Shown piece by piece: positions 43,074 to 51,562 of a stretch of 64,000 bases of DNA. The notes under the pieces were generated by a model. It searched no databases and had not been told where the DNA came from. It worked only from the letters and a program-made list of their open reading frames with translations. The DNA comes from Methyloversatilis sp. RAC08 (lineage in GTDB: Bacteria; Pseudomonadota; Gammaproteobacteria; Burkholderiales; Rhodocyclaceae): positions 1,302,001 to 1,366,000 of the forward strand of contig NZ_CP016448.1 of assembly GCF_001713355.1 (NCBI RefSeq), in the 5' to 3' direction. The translations under genes were made by a program, and so were the position numbers. Position 1 is the stretch's first letter. Every line of letters begins with the position of its first letter.

Positions 43074-45137
43074 TCAGGTGCCATGGCGGCGTTGGTACAT
43101 CCGGAAAGCGTTCTTGCCATCGTTCTTGGCCGCGTACATCGCAGCGTCCGCCGCGCCCAGCAAGGCTTCGCCGGTCGATGCATGAACCGGATAGATGCCG
43201 ATGCCCGTACTTACGGTCACATAGGCGCGCTCGCCGTCAAATTCGAAGTTCATGCCCGACACACGCTCGCCGATGCGTCGCGCCAGACCGGTGATGGCCT
43301 GTTCGTCGGTGTCCGGAGCGAGCACACCGAATTCGTCACCGCCGAGCCGGAAGAAGATTTCGTTCCGGCGCACGACGGCGCCGACCTCGCGCGCCAGCTT
43401 CATCAGCACCTGATCGCCGGCCTGATGACCGTGCCGGTCGTTGACCGGCTTGAAGCCATCGAGGTCGAACAGCAGCAGGCCAAGTTGCGTGTGTCGCCGG
43501 CTGGCGTCTGCAATCATGCGTTCGAGCTCTTCATGGAAGCGGCGGCGATTGTAAAGATTGGTCAGCGGATCGCGTTCGGCCATCTGAACGAGTGCCTCGG
43601 CTGCACGTCGCTCGGCCGTAACGTCTTCGTAGATCCACACGCGCCCGAGGAAACGCCCGGGCGTGGCCGACGGCACCAGCGCCGACTGTTCGCGGATGAT
43701 GCGCCCATCACGCAGCAGGATGTCCATCGGCTCGGTCGGCAGTCGCGTTGCAAGAATCTGTGTCATGCGCTCCCGGTAGCCGTCTTCGTCCGCACGCAGC
43801 GCCGCGGTGCGTTCGATCAGCACACTGTCCCGCATGCCGGAAAGGTTTTCGTCCAGCGCCATGCCCCAGATCAGCTTCAGCATCCGGTTGGCGTGCTGCG
43901 CGCGCCCGTCGCGATCGACGAACAGCACGCCCAGCTTGATCAGGTCGAGCAGCGCCTCCAGCCGCGAACGCTCTTCCTCGCTGCGCGTCAGGTAGTAATC
44001 GCGCAGGCCCTGTTCGCGACGCAGCGCGGTCACTGTGTCGAGCAGCTTCAGTTCGGCTTCCTTGCGGCTCTGGATGTCGTCAGCAGACACCCGCACGCCC
44101 AGGCAAACACCCGCCTCGTCGTAGATGGGCTGCCAGTTCAGGGACACCCACACCACCCCGCCGTCGCGACGCAGCAGCCGCACTTCGAAATTTTCGCCGC
44201 TGGCACCGGCCAGCGCCTCCTGCGCGCGGGTGGCGAATATCTTGCGGTCCTTCTCATGGACCAGCATGCCTGCAAGATTTTCGCTCAGCAGGCAGTCCAG
44301 CGGGCTGTGACCGGTCACCCGCTCGATCGAACGATTGACCCAGATCAGGCGCCCCTGCGGTCCGAACCAGGCTTCGACGCCAAAGGTGAAATCGGCAATC
44401 GCATGAAAGCGCGATTCACTCTTGCGCAACGCCATGACCCGCTCATCGAGCGCCTGCACCATCTGATTGAAGGCGCGGGTCAGACGGGCCAGCGCATCGT
44501 CGCCGACCACCGGAAGCGGATTGACGACCTCTGCTCGGCGCAGCGCGATCGCACGCGTTTCGATCGCGGTCACACCATCAAGCACACCGCCGAGCACCCA
44601 GCGGGTCAGCAGCACATGCAGCGACAGAATCAGGACGCCCAGCAGCAGCATTGACGTCGTCAGTGTGGCGAGTGCAGCTTCGAGACGAACCAGGCTCGCA
44701 CTGGCGCGCAGCACACCAACCGACGCGCTGGCGTCGGCCGACCTCAGCGCGATGCGGAAATCGTGACGACTGCGTCCGGCCGCCAGTGCGGCACGCAGAT
44801 TCGCATGCGGCGCACCGAGCACGGCCGGCCCACCGTCCGCCACCAGTACGCGCCCGGCGGCATCGCGAACCTCGATGTAACCGAGGCCACCCAGCCTGCG
44901 CAATGCACCCGCTTCGGCCGCGAGCCGCGCCTGATCGTGCATCACGATATCGGCCAGCCGGGTCTGCATGTCGGCGGCCAGCGCATCGATACGCGAATCT
45001 TCCTGCGCAATCAGGTGGCCGGCCAGCAGGTGGTGGGTGAGCCCGAGGCCTGCCATCAGCAGCAGGCCCAGCACGACCGCCGACCCGATGAGGCGTGCCT
45101 TCAGCGTGCCGATGCGTGCAAGCAGGGCCGGTTTCAT
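43074..45137 (-). CDS. Membrane diguanylate cyclase with sensor, PAS and GGDEF domains
   Basis: A 687-residue protein: N-terminal membrane helix (GSAVVLGLLLMAGLGL), periplasmic sensor to about 150, second helix (MLLLGVLILSLHVLL), HAMP, two PAS domains (FHAIADFTFGVEAWFGPQGRLIWVN and LEALLDLIKLGVLFVDRDGRAQHAN) and a GGDEF domain with the intact active site RLGGDEFGVLAPD. It should make c-di-GMP. No EAL domain. Signal unknown. Confidence 0.93.
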   Translation of the reverse strand: MKPALLARIGTLKARLIGSAVVLGLLLMAGLGLTHHLLAGHLIAQEDSRIDALAADMQTRLADIVMHDQARLAAEAGALRRLGGLGYIEVRDAAGRVLVADGGPAVLGAPHANLRAALAAGRSRHDFRIALRSADASASVGVLRASASLVRLEAALATLTTSMLLLGVLILSLHVLLTRWVLGGVLDGVTAIETRAIALRRAEVVNPLPVVGDDALARLTRAFNQMVQALDERVMALRKSESRFHAIADFTFGVEAWFGPQGRLIWVNRSIERVTGHSPLDCLLSENLAGMLVHEKDRKIFATRAQEALAGASGENFEVRLLRRDGGVVWVSLNWQPIYDEAGVCLGVRVSADDIQSRKEAELKLLDTVTALRREQGLRDYYLTRSEEERSRLEALLDLIKLGVLFVDRDGRAQHANRMLKLIWGMALDENLSGMRDSVLIERTAALRADEDGYRERMTQILATRLPTEPMDILLRDGRIIREQSALVPSATPGRFLGRVWIYEDVTAERRAAEALVQMAERDPLTNLYNRRRFHEELERMIADASRRHTQLGLLLFDLDGFKPVNDRHGHQAGDQVLMKLAREVGAVVRRNEIFFRLGGDEFGVLAPDTDEQAITGLARRIGERVSGMNFEFDGERAYVTVSTGIGIYPVHASTGEALLGAADAAMYAAKNDGKNAFRMYQRRHGT

Positions 45138-45161
45138 GTCAGTGGAGCGGCCGCCGCGGCA

Positions 45162-46484
45162 TCAGAGCACCTTCACCAGAACCTTGCTGCGACGCTGCGG
45201 GTTGTAGTTCTCGCGCTTCACGCGCGGCAGCACATCGACGCCGGCTTCGACGAAACCGCGCTCGACGAACCAGTGTGCCGTCACGGTGGTGAGCACGAAC
45301 AGGCGCTTCATGCGCTCGGCACGCGCCCGCCCCTCGACGAAGCTGAGTATCTGTTCCCCATAGCCGTGGCGACGGTATTCGGGCATGACCGCAAGACAGG
45401 CCAGTTCGGCCATTTCTTCTTCCGCATACGGGTAGAAGGCGGCACAGCCCATGATGACTTCGTCGTGTTCGAGCACGCTGAAACGATCGATCTCGCGTTC
45501 GAGCCTTTCGCGGCCGCGACTGACCAGCGTGCCATCCGCTTCCATCGGCGCGATCAGGCCCGCCACTGCCGGCACATCGTCCATGCGCGCATTGCGCATC
45601 AGCGCGAGGCGTTCGCGCGAAATGACGCTGCCGACACCTTGCGTAGTGAAGAATTCGAGCAGCAGCGCGCCATCGAGGTCGCGATCGATCATGTGCGCCC
45701 GCGCCACACCCATCTTCACGGCACGGATCGCCCGCGGCAGGTAGAGGCCCAGGTCTTCGGTGATGCCGCGACCCGCCTTCAGCCATTGCGATGCTTCGTC
45801 GGCGGTGAGTTCCGGCACCAGCTCTCCGGCTTCATCGACGATGCCCGGCGCGTCGCACAGGTAGATCAGCTTCGTTGCCTGCAGCCCGATGGCCACCGAT
45901 TCGGCCACTTCTTCCATGCACAGATTGAACACCTCGCCGGTCAGCGAGTAGCCATAGGGCTGCATCAGCACGATGTCGCTGTCGACCAGTGCGTCGTTCA
46001 GCGCTTCGACGTCGACCTTGCGCACGGCACCCGTGTAACCATGGTCGATGCCATCCACCACGCCCACCGGACGCGCCGTGAGGAAATTGCCCGACGCGAC
46101 CTCGATCGTGCTGCCCGCCATCGGCGTATTGGGCAGACCCTGCGAAAACAGCGCTTCGACGTCGATGCGGATGGCGCCGTTGGCGCGCTTCACGCAATCC
46201 ATGGCAGGCGCGTCGGTCACGCGCAAACCCTTGTGATAGCGGGGTTCCAGGCCACGCGCCGCCAGTTCTTCCTCGATCTGCGGGCGTGCGCCGACCACCA
46301 GCACCAGCTTGATGCCGAGCGCGGCGAGCAGGTTGCAATCCTGCACCAGCGAATTGGCGAACGGGCTCTTCAGCACCTCGCCGCCGACCGCGACCACGAA
46401 GGTTCGGCCGCCAAAGGCATGGATGTAAGGTGCGGCGCTGCGCACCCAGGCGACGAAGCGCGGTGAATCGGGATCAGCGTGCAT
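45162..46484 (-). CDS. argA: N-acetylglutamate synthase ArgA
   Basis: The 440-residue enzyme starts arginine synthesis. An amino-acid-kinase-like domain (TFVVAVGGEVLKSPFANSLVQDCNLLAALGIKLVLVVG) is followed by a GNAT domain (ACLAVMPEYRRHGYGEQILSFVEGRA). This two-domain form is the classical ArgA of gamma- and betaproteobacteria. It is followed after 24 bp by the GGDEF gene in the same direction. Confidence 0.94.
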   Translation of the reverse strand: MHADPDSPRFVAWVRSAAPYIHAFGGRTFVVAVGGEVLKSPFANSLVQDCNLLAALGIKLVLVVGARPQIEEELAARGLEPRYHKGLRVTDAPAMDCVKRANGAIRIDVEALFSQGLPNTPMAGSTIEVASGNFLTARPVGVVDGIDHGYTGAVRKVDVEALNDALVDSDIVLMQPYGYSLTGEVFNLCMEEVAESVAIGLQATKLIYLCDAPGIVDEAGELVPELTADEASQWLKAGRGITEDLGLYLPRAIRAVKMGVARAHMIDRDLDGALLLEFFTTQGVGSVISRERLALMRNARMDDVPAVAGLIAPMEADGTLVSRGRERLEREIDRFSVLEHDEVIMGCAAFYPYAEEEMAELACLAVMPEYRRHGYGEQILSFVEGRARAERMKRLFVLTTVTAHWFVERGFVEAGVDVLPRVKRENYNPQRRSKVLVKVL

Positions 46485-46539
46485 GCAGGTTCCGTCCGGT
46501 AAGTTCCCGATTCTATCCGAGCGCGACCCGCCGGAACGC

Positions 46540-48024
46540 TCAGCCGATCGCGGATTCGAGACGGTCGCAGACGGTTTGCAGGATGTCGAGGCGGGCGCGG
46601 TACTTGTCGTCCGAGCCGATCAATGCCCACGGCGCCGCCTCGGTGTGCGTGCGCGCCAGCATTTCACGTACCGCCGGAAGATAGGCCGGCCACTTCTCGC
46701 GGTTGCGCCAGTCATCCGGCGTGATCTTGAAACGCTTGAACCGGGTGCGACTGCGCTCGTTGAAGCGCTTCAGCTGTTCTTCGGGACTGACATCGAGCCA
46801 GAACTTGCAGACGATGGCGCCATGCGCTACCCATTCCTGCTCGAAGGCGTTGATTTCGTCGTAGGCGCGCGCCCAGTCCTCCGGCTCGGCAAAGCCTTCG
46901 ACCCGTTCGACCAGCACCCGGCCGTACCAGGAGCGGTCGAACAGTGCCGCCCGGCCATTGCGCGGCACATCGCGCCAGAAGCGCCACAACCACGGGTACT
47001 TGCGCTCATGTTCGGACGGCGCCGCGACCGGATGAACGCGGTAAAACCGCGCATCGAGTGCATGAGTGATGCGACGGATGGCACCGCCCTTGCCGGCTGC
47101 ATCCATGCCTTCGAACACCAGCACGAGCGCGCGATCTTCGAAAGCCGGCTGGCGCAGCAACAGGTTCAACCGCCCCTGCAGGACTTCCAGCGCTGGCTGG
47201 TATTGCGCCTTGGTCATCGGCTTCGACGGGGCCGCTGCTTCGCCGACCGGTGCCGCCGGCGCCTCGGCAACGGCCATTGAAGGCGGCGGCAACGGCGCCG
47301 GACGGGGCGGTCGCCCGGCCAGCGTGGCACGCAGCGCGCGCAGCACGGTGCGACCGACCGCCAATTCGCACAGGCGGGTGTCCCGAGCGTCGATCAGATG
47401 CCACGGTGCATGCGGGTCGTCGGTCTGCCGGATCGCCTCTTCCGCCACCTTGCACAGCCTGCGGTGATGACGGTGTTCGTGCCAGTCCTCCGACGTGACG
47501 CGCCAGCGCGTTGCCGCGTCCTTTTCGAGCGCCTTGAAGCGGGCACGCTGCGTATCGGCGTCCAGATGCAGCCAGAACTTGAGCACGACGGCGTCTTCCA
47601 TCGCCAGCAAGTGCTCGAAACGGCGTATCGACTGCAGTGTGTGGCCGAACGCCTGTCGCTTGATGCGGCGGTCGACGCGGTCGCGGATGACCTCGCTGTA
47701 CCAGGCTTCGAACACGATGGCGGTACGCCCGCGCGACGGCAAGGCCTGCCAGAAACGCCACATGTGGGGTCGCAGACGTGCGGCTTCGTCGCGCGCCCCG
47801 AACGCACTGGTGCGGATATGGCGCGGGTCCATCCACTCGTTCAACGTATTGACCACCACGCCGCGTCCGGCGCCGGCCACGCCGGCGATCAGCAGAATGA
47901 CCGGCGTGCGCGCCTGTTCCAGGATCGAGTACTGCGCATCAAGCAGGTCGGCACGCAGCCGCGCCACGGCCCGATCGAACCGGTCTTCATCCATCGCTTC
48001 GAGCGGGGGCAGCGAATCGAACAT
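46540..48024 (-). CDS. Polyphosphate:AMP phosphotransferase (two-domain PPK2, PAP)
   Basis: A 494-residue fusion of two PPK2 domains, as in class II PPK2 (PAP), which makes ADP from AMP and polyphosphate. The C-terminal domain has an intact P-loop (FEGMDAAGKGGAIRRI) and lid motif (FDRSWYGRVLVERVEGF). In the N-terminal domain the P-loop is GVAGAGRGVVVNTL, with Arg for Lys, so it is probably inactive, as known for this class. The stop and start overlap with rsmE shows an operon. Confidence 0.9.
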   Translation of the reverse strand: MFDSLPPLEAMDEDRFDRAVARLRADLLDAQYSILEQARTPVILLIAGVAGAGRGVVVNTLNEWMDPRHIRTSAFGARDEAARLRPHMWRFWQALPSRGRTAIVFEAWYSEVIRDRVDRRIKRQAFGHTLQSIRRFEHLLAMEDAVVLKFWLHLDADTQRARFKALEKDAATRWRVTSEDWHEHRHHRRLCKVAEEAIRQTDDPHAPWHLIDARDTRLCELAVGRTVLRALRATLAGRPPRPAPLPPPSMAVAEAPAAPVGEAAAPSKPMTKAQYQPALEVLQGRLNLLLRQPAFEDRALVLVFEGMDAAGKGGAIRRITHALDARFYRVHPVAAPSEHERKYPWLWRFWRDVPRNGRAALFDRSWYGRVLVERVEGFAEPEDWARAYDEINAFEQEWVAHGAIVCKFWLDVSPEEQLKRFNERSRTRFKRFKITPDDWRNREKWPAYLPAVREMLARTHTEAAPWALIGSDDKYRARLDILQTVCDRLESAIG

Positions 48025-48746
48025 CAGAAATCTCCGATCAGGGCGTTGAGCGCAGCCACCACGGCCGCACCTGCAGTTTCAGTGCGCAATACGCGCGGGC
48101 CGAGGGTGAGCGCGGCAAACCCGCTGCCGCGCGCGGCCTGCAGTTCGTCGTGGTCGAAACCGCCTTCCGGACCGATCAGCAGGCTGATCGGCTGATCGGC
48201 TTTCAGACCCGCCTCGCGCAACGGCACCCCACCTTCCGGATGCAGCAGCAGTCGCTGCCCGTCTGCACCCGCGACGGCCTGTTCGAAAGAAAGCAGCGGC
48301 CGCACTTCGGGCACGACGTTGCGGCCGCACTGTTCGCAGGCAGCCACGGCAATCTGGCGCCAGTGTTCCACCCGGCGCTGGGCACGTTCGCCGGCCAGCC
48401 GCACGACAGCGCGCCGGGAACTCACCGGCTGCACCCGCCCAACGCCCAGTTCGACCGCCTTCTGCACGATCCAGTCCATCTTGTCCGACGCGGCCAGACA
48501 CTGCATCAGCGTGATCCGCAGCGCCGGCTCGCGCAGCGGCTCGCGGCGTTCGCCGAGCACTGCCCGGAGGTCGCGGCCCTTGCCTTCGAGTCGGGCGTCG
48601 ACTTCGAAACCGCGACCGTCGAAAAGGGTCAGCGAATCGCCCGACGACAGACGCAGCACGCGTTCAACGTGGTGGGCCACTGCCGCCGGCAGCAGCAGCG
48701 CGCCCTGCGGTTCATCGGGCAGAGGGCAAAAGAAGCGTGGATTCAT
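48024..48746 (-). CDS. rsmE: 16S rRNA (uracil-1498-N3)-methyltransferase RsmE
   Basis: The 240-residue SPOUT methyltransferase has an N-terminal PUA-like part (HHVERVLRLSSGDSLTLFDGRG), the helper stretch KMDWIVQKAVELGVGRVQPV and the SAM knot LLIGPEGGFDHDELQAARGSGFAALTLGPRVLRTETA. It modifies the small-subunit rRNA. Confidence 0.95.
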   Translation of the reverse strand: MNPRFFCPLPDEPQGALLLPAAVAHHVERVLRLSSGDSLTLFDGRGFEVDARLEGKGRDLRAVLGERREPLREPALRITLMQCLAASDKMDWIVQKAVELGVGRVQPVSSRRAVVRLAGERAQRRVEHWRQIAVAACEQCGRNVVPEVRPLLSFEQAVAGADGQRLLLHPEGGVPLREAGLKADQPISLLIGPEGGFDHDELQAARGSGFAALTLGPRVLRTETAGAAVVAALNALIGDF

Positions 48747-48817
48747 CGTATTATCATTGGTGCACCGCGAAAGGATAACGGCCCGTGCCCCGCCACGGCG
48801 GGCAAACCCATGGAAGC

Positions 48818-49378
48818 ATGATGGTCAGCACTTCTACACCTGTCTGTGACTTCGGCCTGGCGGCGCCCGGCTTCCGGCTGCGCGACGCCGACGGGCGCGA
48901 ACATGCGCCGGACACATTGCGCGGACCGGCCGGTCTGCTGGTGATGTTCATCTGCAACCACTGCCCCTATGTGCAGGCGATACTGCCACGGCTGGTCGTA
49001 ACGGTGCGTGAGCTGCAGGCGCTCGGCATCGGCGTGGTGGCCATCATGTCGAACGATACGGTCCAATATCCGGAGGACGGCCCGGACGCGATGCAGGCAC
49101 TGGCGCGAGACAGGGCGTTTTCCTTCCCGTATCTGCTGGACGCCGACCAGTCGGTGGCGCGCGCCTATGGTGCGGTGTGCACGCCGGATTTCTTCGGCTA
49201 CAACAACGCATTGCAGCTGCAGTACCGCGGTCGCTTCGACGCCTCCCGCAAGGAGGCCGCCCCACCCGATACGCCGCGCGATCTTTTCGAGGCCATGCGC
49301 CTCGTTGCGCTGACCGGCGACGGCCCGCGCGTGCAGACGCCCGGCATTGGCTGTTCCATCAAATGGCGTCAGGATTGA
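48818..49378 (+). CDS. Thioredoxin-fold (AhpC/TSA-type) protein
   Basis: A 186-residue protein with LAAPGFRLRDADGREHAPDTLRGPAGLLVMFICNHCPYVQAILPRL. N-H-C-P-Y with one Cys in the active site is a typical mark of a thioredoxin-like group. VMFICNHC and VCTPDFFGYN (cis-Pro region) support a redox function, substrate unknown. Two adjacent ATGs (48818, 48821) are possible starts. Confidence 0.87.
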   Translation: MMVSTSTPVCDFGLAAPGFRLRDADGREHAPDTLRGPAGLLVMFICNHCPYVQAILPRLVVTVRELQALGIGVVAIMSNDTVQYPEDGPDAMQALARDRAFSFPYLLDADQSVARAYGAVCTPDFFGYNNALQLQYRGRFDASRKEAAPPDTPRDLFEAMRLVALTGDGPRVQTPGIGCSIKWRQD

Positions 49379-49382
49379 ATTC

Positions 49383-50183
49383 ATGAGCTCACCCACCCTC
49401 ATCCAGATCGTCGACACCGCGCGCGACGTCGCACGCGAGGTCATCATGCCGCACTTCCTGACGGCGCAACGCAACACCAAGGACGATGGCAGCCTGTTCA
49501 CGGTGGTCGATCTTGCGGCGCAGGAAGCGCTGATCGAACGCCTGCCCCGCATCATCGATCGTCCGGTACTGGGCGAAGAAATGCCGGAATCGCTGCAGCT
49601 GCGTCTGTGGCACGAAGGCCAGGACGGCATCTGGTGCATCGATCCGATCGACGGCACCACGAATTTCATCAACGGCATTCCGTTCTTCGGCGTGGCGATC
49701 GCCTACATCGCCGAAGGCCGGACGCGCTACGGTGTGGTGTACAACCCGATGACCGACGAGGCCTTCTACGCCGAAGAAGGAGGCGGTGCCTTCCTGAACG
49801 GCACGGCACTGCCGCTGCGCACGCCGGCCCGCCATCTGCTGGACGCGGTCGCTGGCGTCGATTTCAAGCGCATTCCCAAGCCGCTGGCCGATGCGCTCGC
49901 CACGCAGTCACCGTTCTATTCGCAGCGCAACTTCGGCTCCAGCGCGCTCGAGTGGTGCTTCGTCGCGGCGGCGCGACTGGATGTCTACCTGCACGGCGGC
50001 CAGATGATGTGGGATTTCGCTGCCGGCACCCTGATTGCCGCCGAAGCAGGCGCACAGTGCTCGATGCTCGACGGCGAGCCGCTGAACATGTCGCCCGGCC
50101 AAAAGACACCGGTCGTTGTCGGCGCCAACGCGGCGCTGTATCGGGAATGGATGGACTGGCTCAACGCGCACGGCGCGCGCTGA
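49383..50183 (+). CDS. Inositol-monophosphatase family phosphatase
   Basis: The 266-residue enzyme shows the metal motifs VLGEEMPES, DPIDGTTNFINGIPFFGVAIA (D-P-I-D-G-T-T) and WDFAAGTLIAAEAGA. It may act on inositol phosphate, histidinol phosphate or another sugar phosphate. GAAT stands before the ATG, 4 bp after the previous stop. Confidence 0.88.
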   Translation: MSSPTLIQIVDTARDVAREVIMPHFLTAQRNTKDDGSLFTVVDLAAQEALIERLPRIIDRPVLGEEMPESLQLRLWHEGQDGIWCIDPIDGTTNFINGIPFFGVAIAYIAEGRTRYGVVYNPMTDEAFYAEEGGGAFLNGTALPLRTPARHLLDAVAGVDFKRIPKPLADALATQSPFYSQRNFGSSALEWCFVAAARLDVYLHGGQMMWDFAAGTLIAAEAGAQCSMLDGEPLNMSPGQKTPVVVGANAALYREWMDWLNAHGAR

Positions 50184-50204
50184 GCCACACGCGCAGAACC
50201 CGCA

Positions 50205-51149
50205 TCACACCGGCTGCGCGGACGTGACCTGTGCGTTGACCAGCCCGCCGCCCTTTGCCAGCAGGAAGTCGCGCAGTGCCTGGGCGGCCGGCAGCAGGTT
50301 CTTGCGGTCGCGATAGACCACATGCCAATTACGGATCACCGGCGTACCCGGTGCAGCGATCCGGCGCAGCACGCCGGTACGCAGTTCGAGCTGGCAGGTG
50401 TGTTCCGACAGGAACGCCAGCCCCATTCCCGCAATTGCCGCCTGCTTGATGATCTCATTGCTGGGCAACTCGATGATTTCGGTCGGGCGAATGCCGTGTT
50501 CGATCAAAAAGCTTTCCTGGGTCACCCGCGTGCCGGATCCGCGCTCGCGGATCAGGAAGGCTTCGCGCCCCAGATCCTCCGCGCTGGCCATGCCGCCGCC
50601 GGTCAGCGGGTGACCTTCGCAGGCGAGGATGGAAAGCGGATGCTCGGCGAACACATGCGCCTCGCAACCCAGCGCAGCCGGCGGACGCCCCATGATCGCG
50701 AGGTCGATCAGGTTGTCTTCCAGCTGGCGGAAGATGTCGTCGCGGTTGTGCAGTGAAATGCGGACCTGCACATCCGGAAAGCGCTCGCGGAACGCCATCA
50801 GCAGCTTCGGCGCGATGTACTTCGCGGTGCTGACCACGCCGACCGACACCAGACCGGCATGACCGCTCGCCATCTGGGCGAGCGCTGCTTCCGCTTCGGC
50901 CAGCTGGTGTTCGATCGCACGCGCGTGGCGGGCGATTTCCATGCCGACATCGGTCACTCGCAGCTTCTTGCCCAGGGTTTCGATCAGCGGCAGCCCGATC
51001 AGCCCGTCGAGCGCCTTCACCTGCATCGAGACTGCGGGTTGTGTCAGATGCAGTTCTTCGGCGGCGCGCGAAATCGATCCGAGGCGGGCGACCGCTTCGA
51101 ATATCCGCAGCTGGCGTAGCGACACTCCTCGTGTCCACTGGGTCGTCAT
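50205..51149 (-). CDS. cbbR: LysR-type regulator, CbbR-like
   Basis: The 314-residue LysR protein begins TRGVSLRQLRIFEAVARLGSISRAAEELHLTQPAVSMQVKALD (HTH), followed by a two-lobed effector domain with VGVVSTAKYIAPKLLMAFRERFPDV and IGMGLAFLS-like segments of the CbbR group. It is divergent to fbp-prkB, where CbbR genes lie and act in autotrophs, so it probably controls the carbon block in response to metabolites. Confidence 0.85.
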   Translation of the reverse strand: MTTQWTRGVSLRQLRIFEAVARLGSISRAAEELHLTQPAVSMQVKALDGLIGLPLIETLGKKLRVTDVGMEIARHARAIEHQLAEAEAALAQMASGHAGLVSVGVVSTAKYIAPKLLMAFRERFPDVQVRISLHNRDDIFRQLEDNLIDLAIMGRPPAALGCEAHVFAEHPLSILACEGHPLTGGGMASAEDLGREAFLIRERGSGTRVTQESFLIEHGIRPTEIIELPSNEIIKQAAIAGMGLAFLSEHTCQLELRTGVLRRIAAPGTPVIRNWHVVYRDRKNLLPAAQALRDFLLAKGGGLVNAQVTSAQPV

Positions 51150-51197
51150 ATCAGTCGGTATCAGGAAATTTAATTGATCGTATCAAAACAACTTATT

Positions 51198-51225
51198 TTG
51201 AACCAAGACGGATTCCAGATATATT
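51198..51225 (+). promoter_or_regulatory. Sigma-70 promoter of the candidate small RNA
   Basis: TTGAAC (51198-51203) and TATATT (51220-51225) stand 16 bases apart in an AT-rich stretch, pointing right. The expected start is near 51232. Confidence 0.6.
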
Positions 51226-51231
51226 GCACTG

Positions 51232-51404
51232 CAACAGCGGTAGAAAACAAAGCCCGGAAGCAACAAAGGCAGTTTTCGAGAGCTCACGATTTTAGCGTCA
51301 AAGCCTGTCTGCTCAACAAGAATTGACAGGTGACCCAGGCTCCTCCTCCACAACCTTGTTTGTGGATTCATACCCCGGCTCGCAAGAGTCCGGGGTATTT
51401 TTTT
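51232..51404 (+). ncRNA. Candidate small RNA with anti-Shine-Dalgarno motif
   Basis: Between cbbR and fbp there is no open reading frame of note, yet a sigma-70 promoter and a strong terminator bound about 173 bases. Stems seen are CCTGTC/GACAGG (51304-51309 with 51325-51330), CCACAA/TTGTGG (51348-51353 with 51360-51365) and the terminator. Just before the second stem is TCCTCCTCC (51341-51349), complementary to ribosome sites, a mark of several regulatory small RNAs. I do not recognise it as 6S, tmRNA or another known family. A leader role for the carbon operon is less likely because a separate promoter lies downstream. Confidence 0.55.
51370..51404 (+). terminator. Intrinsic terminator upstream of the cbb operon
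   Basis: ATACCCCGG (51370-51378) and CCGGGGTAT (51390-51398) form a 9-bp stem, with a further CTC/GAG inside, directly followed by a run of seven T (51398-51404). No gene lies upstream in this direction, so it must end a non-coding transcript. Confidence 0.9.
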
Positions 51405-51481
51405 GCGTTTGCACACTGTGTTGCTTGCAGTGGAACACACCGTTCCATGGTTGCAGCACATCATTTGCTGTCACGATGACC

Positions 51482-51532
51482 TGTCGGAGCGCGACAAGCC
51501 GATGTGACAGCGCGGCGGGCGACAGCTAGGAT
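51482..51532 (+). promoter_or_regulatory. Probable cbb operon promoter with LysR-type box
   Basis: GTGACA (51504-51509) and TAGGAT (51527-51532) stand 17 bases apart before fbp. Immediately upstream TGTCGGAGCGCGACA (51482-51496) is a perfect 5-bp inverted repeat with T and A ends, as in LysR sites, and is a good place for CbbR. AAGGAGG precedes the fbp ATG. Confidence 0.5.
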
Positions 51533-51562
51533 AAATCGACACCGGTTGCGAAGGAGGTTGCC

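Noticed and set aside
46540-48024. Frameshift or damage in the N-terminal PPK2 domain
   Set aside because: The frame is intact and loss of the P-loop Lys in the first domain is normal in class II PPK2.
51232-51404. 6S RNA or tmRNA as identity of the small RNA
   Set aside because: The ends do not pair into a closing stem, there is no tRNA-like end or tag reading frame, and the 3' end is a separate intrinsic terminator.
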